Source: Cephalotus follicularis
Lineage: Eukaryota > Streptophyta > Magnoliopsida > Oxalidales > Cephalotaceae
Length of the DNA stretch: 64,000 nucleotides
NCBI GenBank assembly: GCA_001972305.1
Contig: BDDD01000062.1
Span: 915,376-979,375 of the forward strand
Direction of reading: 5' to 3'
A program made the translations under genes and the position numbers. A model generated the notes under the pieces. That model had not been told where the DNA came from and did not search any database. It saw only the letters and a list, made by a program, of their open reading frames with translations. Of the stretch, positions 33,216-45,488 are shown in pieces (the first letter of the stretch is position 1; every line of letters starts with the position of its first letter).

Positions 33216-33370
33216 TAAGATTGACCACGGTTCGACTCGGAGCAATTTTTTACTGAAATCGAAAACTGAACAGAAGTCTTGATTTTTTTACATTAAAAAA
33301 CCAAAACCAAACCAATGAAAACCAGTTCAGTTCAATTTGATTTATCGATTTTAAGCATTCTTTTTAGGCC

Positions 33371-34450
33371 TGTGACATCCGTGTCCTTGTACGGTCTGTG
33401 TCTGTGAGTCTGCGTGGCTTCTGTCTGTCTATCGGTCTGTTTATCTGTTTTCTGGCATTCATGATATGCATCATGGCATTATTTAAATTTTTACGATTTT
33501 ATTCTGATGGTTTTCTGCATAAGAAATTAAATTGTCTTTCCGTAAATTAAACAATGTTTTACTGAAACTGCTGCTGATTTCGGAAAATAGGCCAAGTGGT
33601 ATGTCCTAAACATCCGATTTTTATCCATATCGGGTAAATTATGGGTAAAACTCAGTCCGTTTTGGGTTGAATATATAGGGGAAAATGTCAAATTTTAATC
33701 ATTTTGCCACTCTCTCTCTCTCCCCGCTTTCTCTCTCCTCTCTCCCGTCTCTCTGCCGATTTGCTTCTGCCGCCGGCGTCAGTGCCGATCTGACGCCGGC
33801 AAGGGTACCAACGGGACCGCCTCATCGTCCCGGTCACACCGAGATGCTACCAGAGTCAACACATGCATAACATCATTGCATAAACATTTTAAATTCTGCA
33901 TTTCATATGTTTTTATATAAATGTTCTGTTTTCATTGAAAAAGGGTTGAACCCTATTCAAGTTTTAAGTTTTGTTAATACGGTTGAGGCAGAGCCCAACC
34001 CATACTTGTTTCTGTTTATATTCTGATCTGCTGAGGGCTGAGCCCATTTTATAAACTGTTTCCTCCTTCGGGAGTGTGGTCTATTGAGGGCTGAGCCCAT
34101 TTTATAAACTGTTTCCTCCTTCGGGAGTGTGGTCTGTTGAGGGCTGAGCCCATTACAAACTGTTTCCTCCTTCGGGAGTGTGTTTTTGCAAAACTTTGTT
34201 TTTTTTTACAGGGGGCATAGTCCTATAAACGAATACTACATGCCCGATTATCGTAAAATTTTAAGAGTTAGAATTATTTTCAAGTTTTTCAAGAAGCTGT
34301 TCTGTTTTCTTTATGTTTTGAAGAAACTTTATGTTTTAAAATGCTTTCTGAATCTCTGTTCTGCTGAACCTACGAGGTGAGTCTCTGATGAGAGACTTGG
34401 CCTCGTAGCGGGCGCGACGGATTTCAGCGGGTCTGGGTCCGGGCGTCACA
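33371..34450 (+). mobile_element. Solo LTR of gypsy family D, internally deleted (1080 bp)
   Basis: TGTGACATCC...GGGCGTCACA with a perfect target duplication AGGCC (33366-33370 and 34451-34455). Compared with the 2.75-kb copy at 37987-40737 it lacks a large middle part. It keeps the start, a CT-rich tract (33708-33755), a tandem array of 54-56 bp units (34032-34182) and the end. A TATATAGG motif at 33670-33677 is the likely promoter. The 60-codon frames inside are not genes. Confidence 0.88.
34032..34182 (+). repeat. Three tandem units with C(UUCG)G hairpins in the family D LTR
   Basis: Units of about 55 bp, each with GAGGGCTGAGCCC (itself an inverted repeat, GGGCTGAGCCC) and CTCC-TTCG-GGAG (first at 34063-34074). 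In the transcript orientation the latter forms a UUCG tetraloop closed by C-G. The other family D copies have two units each in reverse orientation (for example 34793-34877). Confidence 0.6.
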
Positions 34451-34533
34451 AGGCCTAATTTGAAATTGATTTTAAAATTATTTTGGCAATTTTTTACTAA
34501 AATCGAAAACCGAACAGAAGTCTTGGTTTTTTC

Positions 34534-36492
34534 TGACACGCTCGGACCCAGCCCGGCTGGAATCCGTCGTACCCGCTACTAGGTCAAGCCTTCCATCAGA
34601 GACTCGCCTCGTAAGTTCAGCAGAATAGAGTTTCAGAAAAGTATTTTAAAACAAAAAATTTCTTCAAAACAGAAAAGTTTCTTCAAAAATTTGAAAATAA
34701 TTCTAACTCTTAATTTTACGAAAATTGGGCATATAATATTCGTTTATAGGACTATGCCCCCTGTAAATAAAAACACAATTTATAAAATCACACTCCCGAA
34801 GGAGGAAACAGTTTGTAATAGGCTCAGCCCTCAACAGACCACACTCCCGAAGGAGGAAACAGTTTATAAAATGGGCTCAGCCCTCAGCAGATCACAATTT
34901 AAAAGCAGAAAACAAGTAATGGGTTGGGCTCTGCCTCAACCATATTAACAAAACTTAAAACATGAATATGGCTCAACCCTTTTAAACAAAACCAAAACAG
35001 TTATATAAAAACATATGTAATGCAGAAATTTAAATACTAATGTAATGATGATATGCATGTGTTGACTCTGGTAGCATGCCCTTTGTGGTCTCACCTCAGC
35101 AGACAGACTGACTCCAGCTGACAGAACTCAGCAGACTAACCTGTCAGAACTAAAAACAGAAAACATAGGAGAGGGTTAGTTCACAGGACTAGTGAGATAG
35201 AACAAAAAGATTCCGCAGAGTTTTGCTCGCATATAAATATCTTTACAGAAAAGATATAACAAAAATATAAAATAAACTTAAACAAAAGTTCAGAAAATAA
35301 AGTCCAAACTCTGGCTTATAAAACATATCAAAAACAACTTAAACAAAATATAAATCTAAAATCGATTTATAAAACCAAAGTTTCCCAAAAACAGCAGAAA
35401 GCCAGATCAGAAAATCATATCAGACCATTTCTTTCAAACAGATTCAAATTCTCAGATTTTTCATACATATAATAATAACATAGTTTAAACAGAAATAAAT
35501 ATATAGAGATGCCATGGGTCTACTATGTAAGGTTGACGTCTGGGGCCCGTCGGACCGAACGTCCAGCAGAAATAGTGGCAAGGACACCGTCGTATCCAAA
35601 CATCAGCAGAAAGTCATACACGTATAGACAAAACCTCTCATGGGCATCAGATTTATACATAATACAATACCGAGATCACCATGCATCTAAACATATTTAA
35701 ACAGATTCAGAATACAGAAAGCATAATCTCATATTTCAGAACACAGAATCCTCAAAACATACTTTAAAACAGATTTCAGACATACAGAAATCATTTTCCT
35801 TCTCATGTACAGATATAGCCAAAAATAACGTCATAGTATGACTATAACCATGCGAGCATTTGAAAACATTAAAAGAAAGTTTCAGACATTACAACTTAAA
35901 CAGATTTCAGAACAGAAATAGATTCAGATTCATTAAGATACGGAAATCAAATAGTAAAACGTTTCAAACATTCAAACCATATAAAAGCATTTCAGAATAA
36001 AAGGTTAAAGAAAGGCGTTCCACTCGCAGTATAGACGAGCGAGTCCCTCGACTGGTCGTCTCCATGTCCAACCTCAAAGGCAGGATCCTCTGCCAACAAA
36101 CAGACAGACAGACAGTAGACTATCAGACTCAAACACGTACTAAGACGTGCAAAGCTTTATGCAATGATATGCGTGCAAATGTCAGAAAACCATAACGACC
36201 TATACGGTCAACAAAAACATAAGTCTGATTATTGAAAACATTGTTTAAGCGTTCAATTTAAACACCTTTTTGAAATCATTTAAAACTAGTCCAAGTTATC
36301 CAATTAGAATCGATTATACATTTCTAGCCTATATGTATAACGGAAACATATACAGATAAAGAAATATAGAATTCAACGGAAAAACAGAACTAACGGAGAA
36401 AAGTTCAAAGTTTACCGAAATCGGATGGAACGGAGCACAGAGTCAGAATCCCGCAGCGGAACTGGAACGGATCACATCAACGTAGAGAACGG
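34534..36492 (-). repeat. Truncated family D LTR, minus orientation
   Basis: Starts TGACACGCTCGG, as do the copies at 37988 and 61694, and follows the 37987-40737 copy closely until about 36492. There it stops and Tat-2 gag sequence begins without its own 5' LTR or leader. The junction removed both the end of this LTR and the start of Tat-2. No gene inside. Confidence 0.8.
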
Positions 36493-37986
36493 ACGAGAGA
36501 GACCCGACCAAGGAGTAGGTCGAACCATACCGTTGGGATAGCTGGGCAGTCACAAGTTTCTAGAAAGACTAGGAACATTGAAGACATAGAGCAGACCATG
36601 ACTAGAAGGTTTGCTGAATGGAGAGGAGAATCAGAGGATCCGAGAACTCAAAGGGGTACCTGTCAGAGGTACAAAATATCAATAGCACGCCCTTCATAGC
36701 CGAGATAATGAGAGCGTATCCGAAGGGGATTCCGATTCCCGAGTCTCAAGGAGTATGATGGATCCACGGACCCAATCTAGCATTTGCACTACTACACCCA
36801 AATCATGCTAGTGCACCAGGCCTCGGACGCGGTCCTTTGCCGAGGATTCCCGGCAACATTGACTGGAGCAGCCCAGTCATTGTATTCTACTCTACCAATG
36901 GATTCGGTGGCGAATTTCGAATAGTTTACGAAAGTGTTATTTACTAAGTTCCTCAACAGCACCACACAGATAAGGAATTCGAGTCATCTGATCAACGTGG
37001 TGCAGGGGAAGGATGAGCCCCTCAGAGACTACCTCACCGGATTCAACAAGCAGTCTCTAACGATTAAGGACTTAGAGCCATCATTTGCTCTGGCAGCTCT
37101 GAATAGTGGGTTGAAAGACAACTCACCATTCACCTACTCCCTTATGAAGAAGCCTGTTCAGGACATGACAGACGAGGAGGCTATGGCAGTTAAGAAGTAA
37201 AAGACTTCTTGGACTGACCAACAGGTGGAGAAAAAGGAACACTCACGAAGTGCTCTAGGGAGAAAACAGAAGAGCAAGGAGAAGCCAGAGCTTACCAAGG
37301 ATGACATGCGGCACAAGTTGACCAAGAGGGAGGAATCCCCAAAAAGGGGAACACCAATCCCAAACTACAAAAACTTTGCCCCTCTATTTGAGTCGCGCAC
37401 CAGAATACTGGCAGTGGAGAAGGATAAGGTCCTTATCCAATGTCCAGCACCACTGAGATCACCGGCAGAGAAGAGAAACTCGGATAAATATTGCCGCTAC
37501 CATCGTGACCACGGACACGATACAGAGGAGTGCAGGCACTTGAAGAATCAGATTGAGGACCTGATTCAGAAGGGTCATCTAAGGAAATATGTTGACAGAG
37601 ATGCTCCTCAATAGAGAAGGGAGCGCAGAGAAGAAGCTCCGCAGCAGGTAGAGGAGTAGCAGCGCAAAGGTGTTATACATACCATCTCTGGAGGGGTCGC
37701 TTCTGGTGGCGACCATAGCAGAGGAAGAAAAGCCTACGCTAGGCAAACCATTGTTGTGCAACAATACACGCATAGAAAAAGGTTGAAGAGTGGTGGAGAG
37801 AGGAGGTAATATCCTTCTCAGAAGCAGACTATGAGGGAGTACGTCTCTCTCACGATGATCCAGTGGTGGTGACTCTTCAAGTAGAATTATTCACCATGAA
37901 GAGGATCCTTATAGACAGTGGGAGCTCGATAGATATCCTTTATAAGCATGCATTTGATCAATTGAGGATACCGGCCGACCAACTAA
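36493..37986 (+). pseudogene. Tat-2 gag and protease start
   Basis: Starts inside gag at the segment matching RARNIEDVEQAMNRR of Tat-1. Open pieces: 36934-37200 (capsid end, FLNSTTQIRNSSHLINVVQG), 37225-37614 (Lys/Arg-rich region and CRYHRDHGHDTEEC knuckle) and 37863-37986 (protease, LIDSGSSIDILYKHAF). Stops occur at 37198 and 37612 with frameshifts between. The knuckle keeps Gly where Tat-1 has Glu. The coding sequence is cut at RIPADQL by the nested LTR. Confidence 0.85.
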
Positions 37987-40737
37987 CTGACACGCCCGGA
38001 CCCAGCCCTGCTGGAATCCGTCTCGCCCACTACGAGGCCAAGCCTTCCATCAGAGACTCACCTCGTAGGTTTAGTAGAACAGAGTTTCAGAAATGCATTT
38101 TTAAATAGAAAGTTTCTTCAAAATAGAAAAGTTTCTTGAAAAACTTGAAAATAATTCTAACTCTTAAAAATTTTCAAAAATCGAGCATGTAGTATTCGTT
38201 TATCGGACTATGCCCCCTGTAAAGAAAAACACAGTTTTATAAAATCACATTCTCGAAGGAGGAAACAGTTATAAAATAGGCTCAGCCCTCAGCAGACCAC
38301 ACTCCCGGAGGAGGAAACAGTTTATAAAACGGGCTTAGCTCTCAGCAAATCACAATTTAAAAGTAGAAAACAAGTAATGGGTTGGGCTCTGCCTCAACCA
38401 TATTAACAAAACTTGAAACCTGAATAGGGCTCAGCCCTTTTAAAAAAAACCAAAACAGTTATATAAAAACATAAGTAATGCAGAAATTTAAAATACTAAT
38501 GTAATGATGATATGCATGTGTTGACTCTGGTAGGCATGCCCTTGTGGTCTCACCTCAGCAGACAGACAGACTCCAGCTGACAAAGCGCAGCAGACTAATC
38601 TGTCAGAACTAAAAACAGAAAACAGATGAGAGGGTTAGTCCACAGGACTAGTGAGATGGAACAAAAAGACCCCGCAGAGTTTTGCTCGCATAAAAACAAT
38701 TTTGCAGAAATGATATAACAAAAGTGTAAAACAACCAAAACATAATTTCAGAAACAGAATCAAAAATCTGATTTACAAAACAGCTTATAAGCTCAAAACT
38801 AACAAAATCAGCAGAAAATCAGATTAGTCATCAGAAACTCAAATGTGTGTAGTTTTTAATAGAGTTTAAACCGAATAATTATATAGAGATACAATTGGGT
38901 CTACTAGGTAAGGTTGACGCCTAGGCCCCGTCGGGCCGAACGTCCAGCAGAAATAGTGGCGATGACACCGTCGTGTCAAAGCATCATCAGAAGGTCATAC
39001 ACGTATAGACAGTGCTTCTCATGAGCATCAGAAATATAAATAATACAATACCGATATCCCCAATGCATCATAATATACTTAAACAGATTTCAGAAACATG
39101 GAAATCACCAATACTTCAAAACAAATTTAACAGATTTAGACAGATATAGAATTCATCAATTATTCAAAACATACTTAAAACAGATTTCAAACAGATCCAG
39201 AAATTATTTTCTTATCAAATACAGATATATCTGAAAATAGCGTCATACTATGACTATCATCTTGCGAGCATTTGAAACATTAAAAGAAAGTTCCAGATAT
39301 TAAAACTTAAACATCTTTCGGAAACAGAGTAGTCCAAAATAATTCATATACAGAAATACTTAAACGAAAACGTTCAAACATTCAAACCAATAAAAAGAAA
39401 CTTCAGAGTAAAAAGGTTAAAGAAAGTGTTCCACTCACTGTACAGACAAAACAAGCCACACGACTGGTCGCCTCCATGGCCGACCTCAAAGGCAGGGTCT
39501 TCTGCCAACAAACAAACAAATAGACAGACAGACAGCAGACTATCAGAACTCAAACACGTACTAAGATGTGTAATGCGTTATGAAATGAAATGCATGCAGA
39601 TGTCAGAAAACCATAACGACCTATACGGTCAACAGAAACAGAAGTCTAATTATTGAAAACATCATTTAAACGTTCAATTTAAATACCCTTTCGAAATCAT
39701 TTAAAACTAGTCCAAATGGTGGTCCAAGTTATCCAATTCTAATCGATTATATAATTCTAGCTCATATGTATAACAGAAACATATACGGATACAGAAATAT
39801 GGAATTCAACGAAAAACGGAAGTAACGGAGAAAAGTTCAAAGTTTACCGAAATCGGACGGAAGGGAGCACAGAGTCAGAATCCCGCAGCGAAACTGGAAC
39901 GAATCACATCAACGAGGAGAACGGGGTTAGAAAGCTGTCAGAAACAGGTCGCCGGTCAGCCGCAGAGGTCGCATCTGGTGCGTCGGAGGCCGGGGAGCAC
40001 GAATCTGAGGCGAGTTGGTCACGGCGCCGCAGCATCTGACCGGAACGGTCGCGTTGACAGCGGCTGCCTTCGCCACAAATCGGCGTTGCTGGCATCGTCA
40101 CGTGTCGGGGCTGGTACCTTTAGAATGGCCGCGACACCAGGAGTCCGAATCTGGGCTCGCCTTTCCATGACGATCACCGTAGACGGAGATATGGTGCAAA
40201 ATAGAGGCGGAGAGAGAAGAGCTCTGTACAGGCTAACAGAGCGGTTGTCGATGATGGGGCTGGGTTCAGTGTGCTTGGGAGGTGACGACGGTCATGCCGG
40301 TACCTTCGCCGGCGTCAAATCGGCACTGACGCCAGCGGCAGAAGGCAGTGAGAGATGGGAGGGATGAGAGAGAAAGTCGAGGAGAAAGAGAGAAAGGCAT
40401 AAAATGAAATAAAAAATTGGCATCTCCCTTATATTTAACCCAAAACAACTGGGTTTCGTCCAGAATTAAATCGATACGGACAGAAATTTGATGTTTAGGA
40501 CATATCACTTGGCCTATTTTTCTGAATCAGCAGTCATTTCAATAAAACATCATTCAATTTACAGTAAAGAAAACAATTTGCTATGCAAAAAATAATCAGA
40601 AAGAAATCACACTAGCAAAAATTTATTAGTGTCGTGATGCATATGTCATGTATGTCAAAAAAACAGATTAACAGACAGACAGACAGAAGCCACATAGGCT
40701 CCACAGACACAGACTGTACTAGGACACGGATGTCACA
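37987..40737 (-). mobile_element. Solo LTR of family D (2.75 kb) nested in the Tat-2 protease
   Basis: Begins TGACACGCCCGG at 37988 and ends GGATGTCACA at 40737. The protease text breaks after RIPADQL and resumes with RPVKTPPVGFA. The target duplication ACTAA is seen at 37982-37986 and 40738-40742, with one extra C at the left edge. No coding domain lies inside; frames such as 39978-40367 are LTR text. This copy shows the full LTR length of the family. Confidence 0.85.
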
Positions 40738-41115
40738 ACTAAGGCCAGTGAAAACTCCCCCGGTTGGCTTCGCAAGAGAGATGGTTCATCTTCTGGGATC
40801 CATCGACTTATCAGTGGTTGCAGGCACGGCCCCACGCCAGACCCAAGTACAAATGACATTCGTGGTGGTTGATACACCAAGCCCGGACAATGCTATAGTT
40901 GGGCGACCAGAACTGAACTTAATGGAGGTAGTAGTGTCGACTAGGCACTTATTGGTCAAATTCCTGACCAGGTTTGGTGTGGACGAAGTCCGAAAAGATC
41001 AGCAGGTGGCAAGGCAGTGCTATAAGACTGCCATAATGGATAAGGGAAAGGAGAAGACCCTACCCATAACCAACGTGGAGCTCAGAGAAGAAGTGGAGCC
41101 CGAGCATCCACAACC
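40738..41115 (+). pseudogene. Tat-2 protease, C-terminal part
   Basis: Matches the Tat-1 segment with PVKTPLVGFAGEM and NAIIGRPGLNLMEA; here it has NAIVGRPELNLMEV, the second conserved protease motif. The frame comes in from the nested LTR (stop-free from 40634) and shifts at about 41110 before the RT linker. Confidence 0.8.
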
Positions 41116-42546
41116 TTGGAGGATGTCTTGCATGTGCCTCTGGAAGAAGGCAATGCCGAGAAAGTGTTCCAAGTCCGCTCCCAACTTGGAGAGGTGGAGA
41201 AAGAGGAAATAATAACGTTCCTCAGAAATAACAAAGATGTATTTGCCTGGTCGACTGAGGAGGTCCCTAGGATCAACCCAGAGGTGATGGTGCATAAGCT
41301 AAGTGCGGATCCCATGAGGCCTCCGACCAAGCAAAAGAAGAGGAACTTCGTTCCTGAGAGGCAACAGGTGATAGCAGATGAAGTAAACAAGCTATTACAA
41401 GCGGGGTTTATAAGGGAAGTGCAATATTCTGGCTGGCTGGCGAACCAGGTCCTAGTCAAGAAGGTGAATGGCAAGTGGAGGATGTGCATAGATTTTACAG
41501 ACCTCAACAAAACTTGTCCAAAAGACCACTTCCTCCTCCCAAATATTGATCAATTGGTGGTTACAACCTCCGGTTACAGAATGTTAAGCTTCTTGGATGC
41601 GTACTCGGGCTATAATCAAATCTCTGTGTATAAGCCAGACGAGAACAAGAAAGCTTTCATCACTGATAGGGGCATGTATTGCTACAAACTCATGCCTTTT
41701 GGATTAAAAAATGTCGGGGCGACCTACCAACGGTTGGTCAATAAAATCTTTGAGCCTCAAATCGGGAGAAATATGGAGGTCTACATTGACGATATGCTCG
41801 TTAAAACACCAGAGAGGAGTCCTCATATCAGGGACTGGGAGGAGGCTTTTGGGGTACTGAGAAGATACAAGATGCGCCTCAATCCTTCCAAGTGCGCATT
41901 TGGGGTCACTTTTGGAAAGTTTCTCAGGTTCATGGTTTCAAGAAGAGGAATAGAGGCCAACCCAGAGAAGATCTCGGCCACACAGAGCATGAAGCATCCT
42001 CAATCTATCAGGGATGTACAGAAATTAAATAGGAAAATCGCAGGCCTGAGTAGATTTGTTTCCAAGTCGACAGAGAAGTGCCTCCCCTCCTTTAAGGTGT
42101 TAAGGAATCTTAAGAGTTTTCTCTGGACCGTAGAATGTCAAGCAGCCTTCAAGAAATTGAAGGAATACCTGACTTCCCCTCCTCTGTTATCAAAACCAAG
42201 AGAGGGAGAAGAGTTGTATTTGTACCTTACGGCAACACAAGGCGCAGTGAGTGCAGTGCTTGTAAGAGAAGAGGATAAGATTCAGAGGCCGGTGTATTAT
42301 GTGAGCAAGGCCTTAAATGATGCTGATGGGAGGTATACAGAGGTAGAGAAGTTCACTTATTCTCTGATCATTGCGGCCATGAGGCTAAGGCCATATTTTC
42401 AAATCCACACTATCAAAATTTTAACCGACAAGCCACTTAGACAAGTTTTAGCAAAGACAGACACCTCAGGCAGACTAGTCAAATGGTCAGTCGAATTGGA
42501 CGAATATGATGTGAAGTTTGAAACCAGACCAGCAGTAAAATCATAG
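41116..42546 (+). CDS. Tat-2 reverse transcriptase and RNase H (476 residues, open)
   Basis: Linker, then RT: LLQAGFIREV, VKKVNGKWRMCIDFTDLNK, FLDAYSGYNQI, LMPFGLKNVGATYQRL and the active site VYIDDMLVKT (about residue 225). The thumb, connection and first RNase H domain follow (KALNDADGRYTEVEKFTYSL, ILTDKPLRQVLAK). This is the best preserved pol segment in the window, without the ten-residue RT deletion of Tat-1. TAG at 42544-42546 replaces the Gln of SQVMADF in Tat-1. Reverse transcriptase and RNase H activity is possible in principle, but the gene is no longer joined to intact gag or integrase. Confidence 0.9.
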   Translation: MEDVLHVPLEEGNAEKVFQVRSQLGEVEKEEIITFLRNNKDVFAWSTEEVPRINPEVMVHKLSADPMRPPTKQKKRNFVPERQQVIADEVNKLLQAGFIREVQYSGWLANQVLVKKVNGKWRMCIDFTDLNKTCPKDHFLLPNIDQLVVTTSGYRMLSFLDAYSGYNQISVYKPDENKKAFITDRGMYCYKLMPFGLKNVGATYQRLVNKIFEPQIGRNMEVYIDDMLVKTPERSPHIRDWEEAFGVLRRYKMRLNPSKCAFGVTFGKFLRFMVSRRGIEANPEKISATQSMKHPQSIRDVQKLNRKIAGLSRFVSKSTEKCLPSFKVLRNLKSFLWTVECQAAFKKLKEYLTSPPLLSKPREGEELYLYLTATQGAVSAVLVREEDKIQRPVYYVSKALNDADGRYTEVEKFTYSLIIAAMRLRPYFQIHTIKILTDKPLRQVLAKTDTSGRLVKWSVELDEYDVKFETRPAVKS

Positions 42547-43135
42547 GTCTTGGCTGACTTTGTAGGAGATAATACGTCTATGGGGTATATGGAGGAGGAC
42601 CACTCCAAGAATGAGAGAGGGTTATGGAGACTATCAGTTGATGGATCATCCTGCGTCTCTGGAAGTAGAGCAGGATTGGTGCTGACTAGTCCGGATGGAT
42701 GGACCTTGGAGTATGCTCTAAGATTTGGATTCAAATCCACGAACAATGAAGCAAAATGGGAAGCTCTTATCGTTGGACTAACAATTGCAAAGCACTTAGA
42801 GGTTCAAAAAATATAAGCCTCTAGTGATTGTAGTGGGTCTGGTGAACGAAGAGTATGAAGTCAGAGAAGACTCAATGGCTAAATACTTAACGCATGTTCA
42901 GAGTTTGAAGTCGGCTTTCCAAATATTCAGAGTTTTGAAGGTGCCCAGGGCAGAGAACGTCAGAGTAGACAAATTGTCAAAACTAGCTACAACAGAGGAA
43001 TTGAAGAAAAATCAGACCATGCTAGTAGACTATCTGGACAGACCCACCATTTCAGAGATGGACGTGATGTACATTGATGTCCAACAAGAGCCAAACTGGA
43101 TGACACCATTCGTCAATTGACTAAGGGATGGAATT
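42547..43135 (+). pseudogene. Tat-2 archaeal-type RNase H, broken
   Basis: SVDGSSCVSGS and GLVLTSPDGWTLEY mark the extra RNase H domain of the Tat clade. At the catalytic Glu position the text is NNEAKWEAL (Tat-1: NNEAEWEAL), so Glu is Lys. A frameshift with loss of bases at 42815-42824 removes the third motif. The end (ENVRVDKLSKLA) keeps the last Asp. Confidence 0.85.
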
Positions 43136-44332
43136 TTGTCCGAGGACATAGAGGAGGCGAGAAAGTTGGTATACAAATCCAATCGCTACCAGTTCAGAGA
43201 AGGGGTTCTCTACAAAAGGTCATTCTCTTTCCCTTTATTGAGGTGTCTAGCTCCTTCTGAGGTCAACTACGCTCTAAGAGAGGTACATGAAGGAGTATGT
43301 GGAAATCACATGGGGGGCAGGACGTTGTCCAACAAATTGTTGAGGTAGGGCTATTTCTGGCCCACCATGCACCAAGACGCCATTGACTTTATGAGGAAGT
43401 GTGATGAGTGTTAGAGGAATACTAATATAAGCAGAAGACCATCAGAGCTTTTGACATCCATCATGACCCCTTGGCCCTTTACACATTGGGGGATGGACTT
43501 TGTCGGACCATTACTAGTGGCTACCGGGCAGAGAAAGTTCCTAATCGTGGCAGTGGACTACTTCACCAAATGGGTGGAAGTCGAGCCCTTAGCCACAATT
43601 ACAGAGATGAACGCGGAAAGCTTGGTTTGGAAGTCAATCATATGCAGATTTCGAGTCCCAAGAGTAATTGTCTCTGATAATGGGAAGCAGATTGATTGCC
43701 AAGATTTTCAAGATTTTTACAGAGAGTGGAGGATTGAACATAGACTTGCCTCCGTGGCCTACCCTCAGAGCAATGGTCAGGTCGAGGTCATTAACAGAGA
43801 GATCATATTGGGGTTAAAGAAACGCCTCGAAGATAGCAAAGGAAGATGGACAGAGGAGCTCCCTAGCGTACTATAGGCTCATAGAACTATTCCTCGGACC
43901 ACAACTGGTAAGTCCCCATTTAGCCTTTATTTTGGATCAGAAGCAATGATACCAGTGGAGATTGAGGTACACTCTCCCATAGTAGTACATTTCAAGTAAG
44001 CTAATAATGAAGAAGGATTGAGGAACCTCCTCAACTTAGTGGAAGAGCTCAGAGATAAAGCAGCCATCAGAGTAGCAGCATACCAACAGAGGTTAAGCCG
44101 CTATTAGAACAAAAGGGTAAAGTCCCGACCACTAAAAGAGGGAGACCTAGTCCTCTGCAATGCAGCAATCGCTGATCCTACTGGCACCAGAGGAAAACTA
44201 GCTACTAATTGGGAAGGACCTTACAAGGTAAAGAGAACGCTCCGACTTGGAACATTCAAACTTGAAACTCTGGGGGGCAAGAAGATTCCTAGAGCTTGGA
44301 ATGTCGAGCGTCTAAGGAAGTACTATCAGTAA
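43136..44332 (+). pseudogene. Tat-2 integrase, catalytic residues kept but frame broken
   Basis: The zinc-binding block VHEGVCGNHMGG...CDEC is interrupted by stops at 43346-43348 and about 43413. The core frame 43451-43876 has all three catalytic acids: GMDFVGP, VSDNGKQ and NGQVEVINRE. The tail to RKYYQ and TAA (44330-44332) contains several more stops. Tat-1 has lost the Glu, so Tat-2 preserves the better integrase core. Confidence 0.88.
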
Positions 44333-44650
44333 AGATGTAATTATGTACACATTCAAGAATGCCAATACAAAGAAATTTTTTCGTCAAAAAAGCAGTTTCA
44401 AGATTATAGTTCCAAGTTTGCAAGGGACAGGAGGTCCAATGTTTATGTCCTTAAACCTCTGAACAGCCTCCGACGAGTTCCCTCAACAAAAGCTTTGATA
44501 CAAGCTTGTCAGACCTCACTCATAAGGGAGCAGTCAGAACAGGCCTTGATACAGGACCCGTGCTCTCCAAGTCTCACGAAGACATAAAACTCCTAAGGGA
44601 GTAATCAGAACAGACTAAAGTCTCGAACAGACCGAGGTCTCAAATCAACA

Positions 44651-44790
44651 AAGACTCCCACCCGAGGAGCGCTTAAGACTCCCATCCGAGGAGCACTAAA
44701 AACTCCCATCCGAAGAGCACCAAAGACTCCTATCTGAGGAGCACCAAAGACTCCTATCTGAGGAGCACCTAAGGCTCCCGTCCGAGAATC
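44651..44790 (+). repeat. Tandem 23-24 bp units with inverted repeats in Tat-2 3' region
   Basis: Six units of the type GACTCCCATCCGAGGAGCACC, each with CTCC...GGAG complementarity. The position corresponds to the hairpin array of Tat-1 (24498-24657), so the structure is conserved in the subfamily. Confidence 0.65.
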
Positions 44791-45488
44791 GCCGAAAGCT
44801 TCAATACAAGCTACAAACTAAAAGACCCCTAAGGGGGCAATTATAAAATATTTCTAAGGGAACAATTAAAATACTTCCAAGGAAGCAACAAATAAAGATT
44901 CCCAATGGAGCAAACACTGGTCGACAAATCCATAAGAACTTGTCTGACTAGACCAATATCGTGTCTTGAGAGGAGAACGCATAAGAACTCACAACGATCA
45001 AGTTCGTTGGACTGAGCACTTTAATACAGGTGTCCCCATGAGGGCTGCAAGCTCAGACGACATGATCTAAAAAAAATCAAACCAGACGAGATCTTGGTCT
45101 ACAAATCCGTAAGAACTTGTCAGACCAGATCTAAAACTTGGCCTGCAAACACTTAAAACTCACAAAGGCCAAGTCTCTTCGCCTAAGCGCTTTTGATACA
45201 AAATGCCCTACGGGGACTAGAAAGCTTAGGTAACTTAGTCTGAGAAATATCAGACCACTACAAAAGAAGTCTATAAAATAGACTAAGTAAAAATTCCTGA
45301 GGGAATTACAATGCTCAAATAAAGCTAAATAAGCTACAAAAGCATACAAAACAAAAAAGTAAAAGTTCCTAAGGGAATGAACAAGATCCAGTGAAACGAA
45401 AGTTTTGTATTTTATTGCTTAAGAAAAAATTACATTACAAGAGAAAAGTTTTACAAAAAAGTACAAGACAAAAAAGGAAAATTCTACT

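Noticed and set aside
37987..40737. Idea that the insertion in the Tat-2 protease is a complete non-autonomous element
   Set aside because: No primer site, polypurine tract or second LTR inside; its ends and body equal one LTR of family D, so it is a solo LTR.
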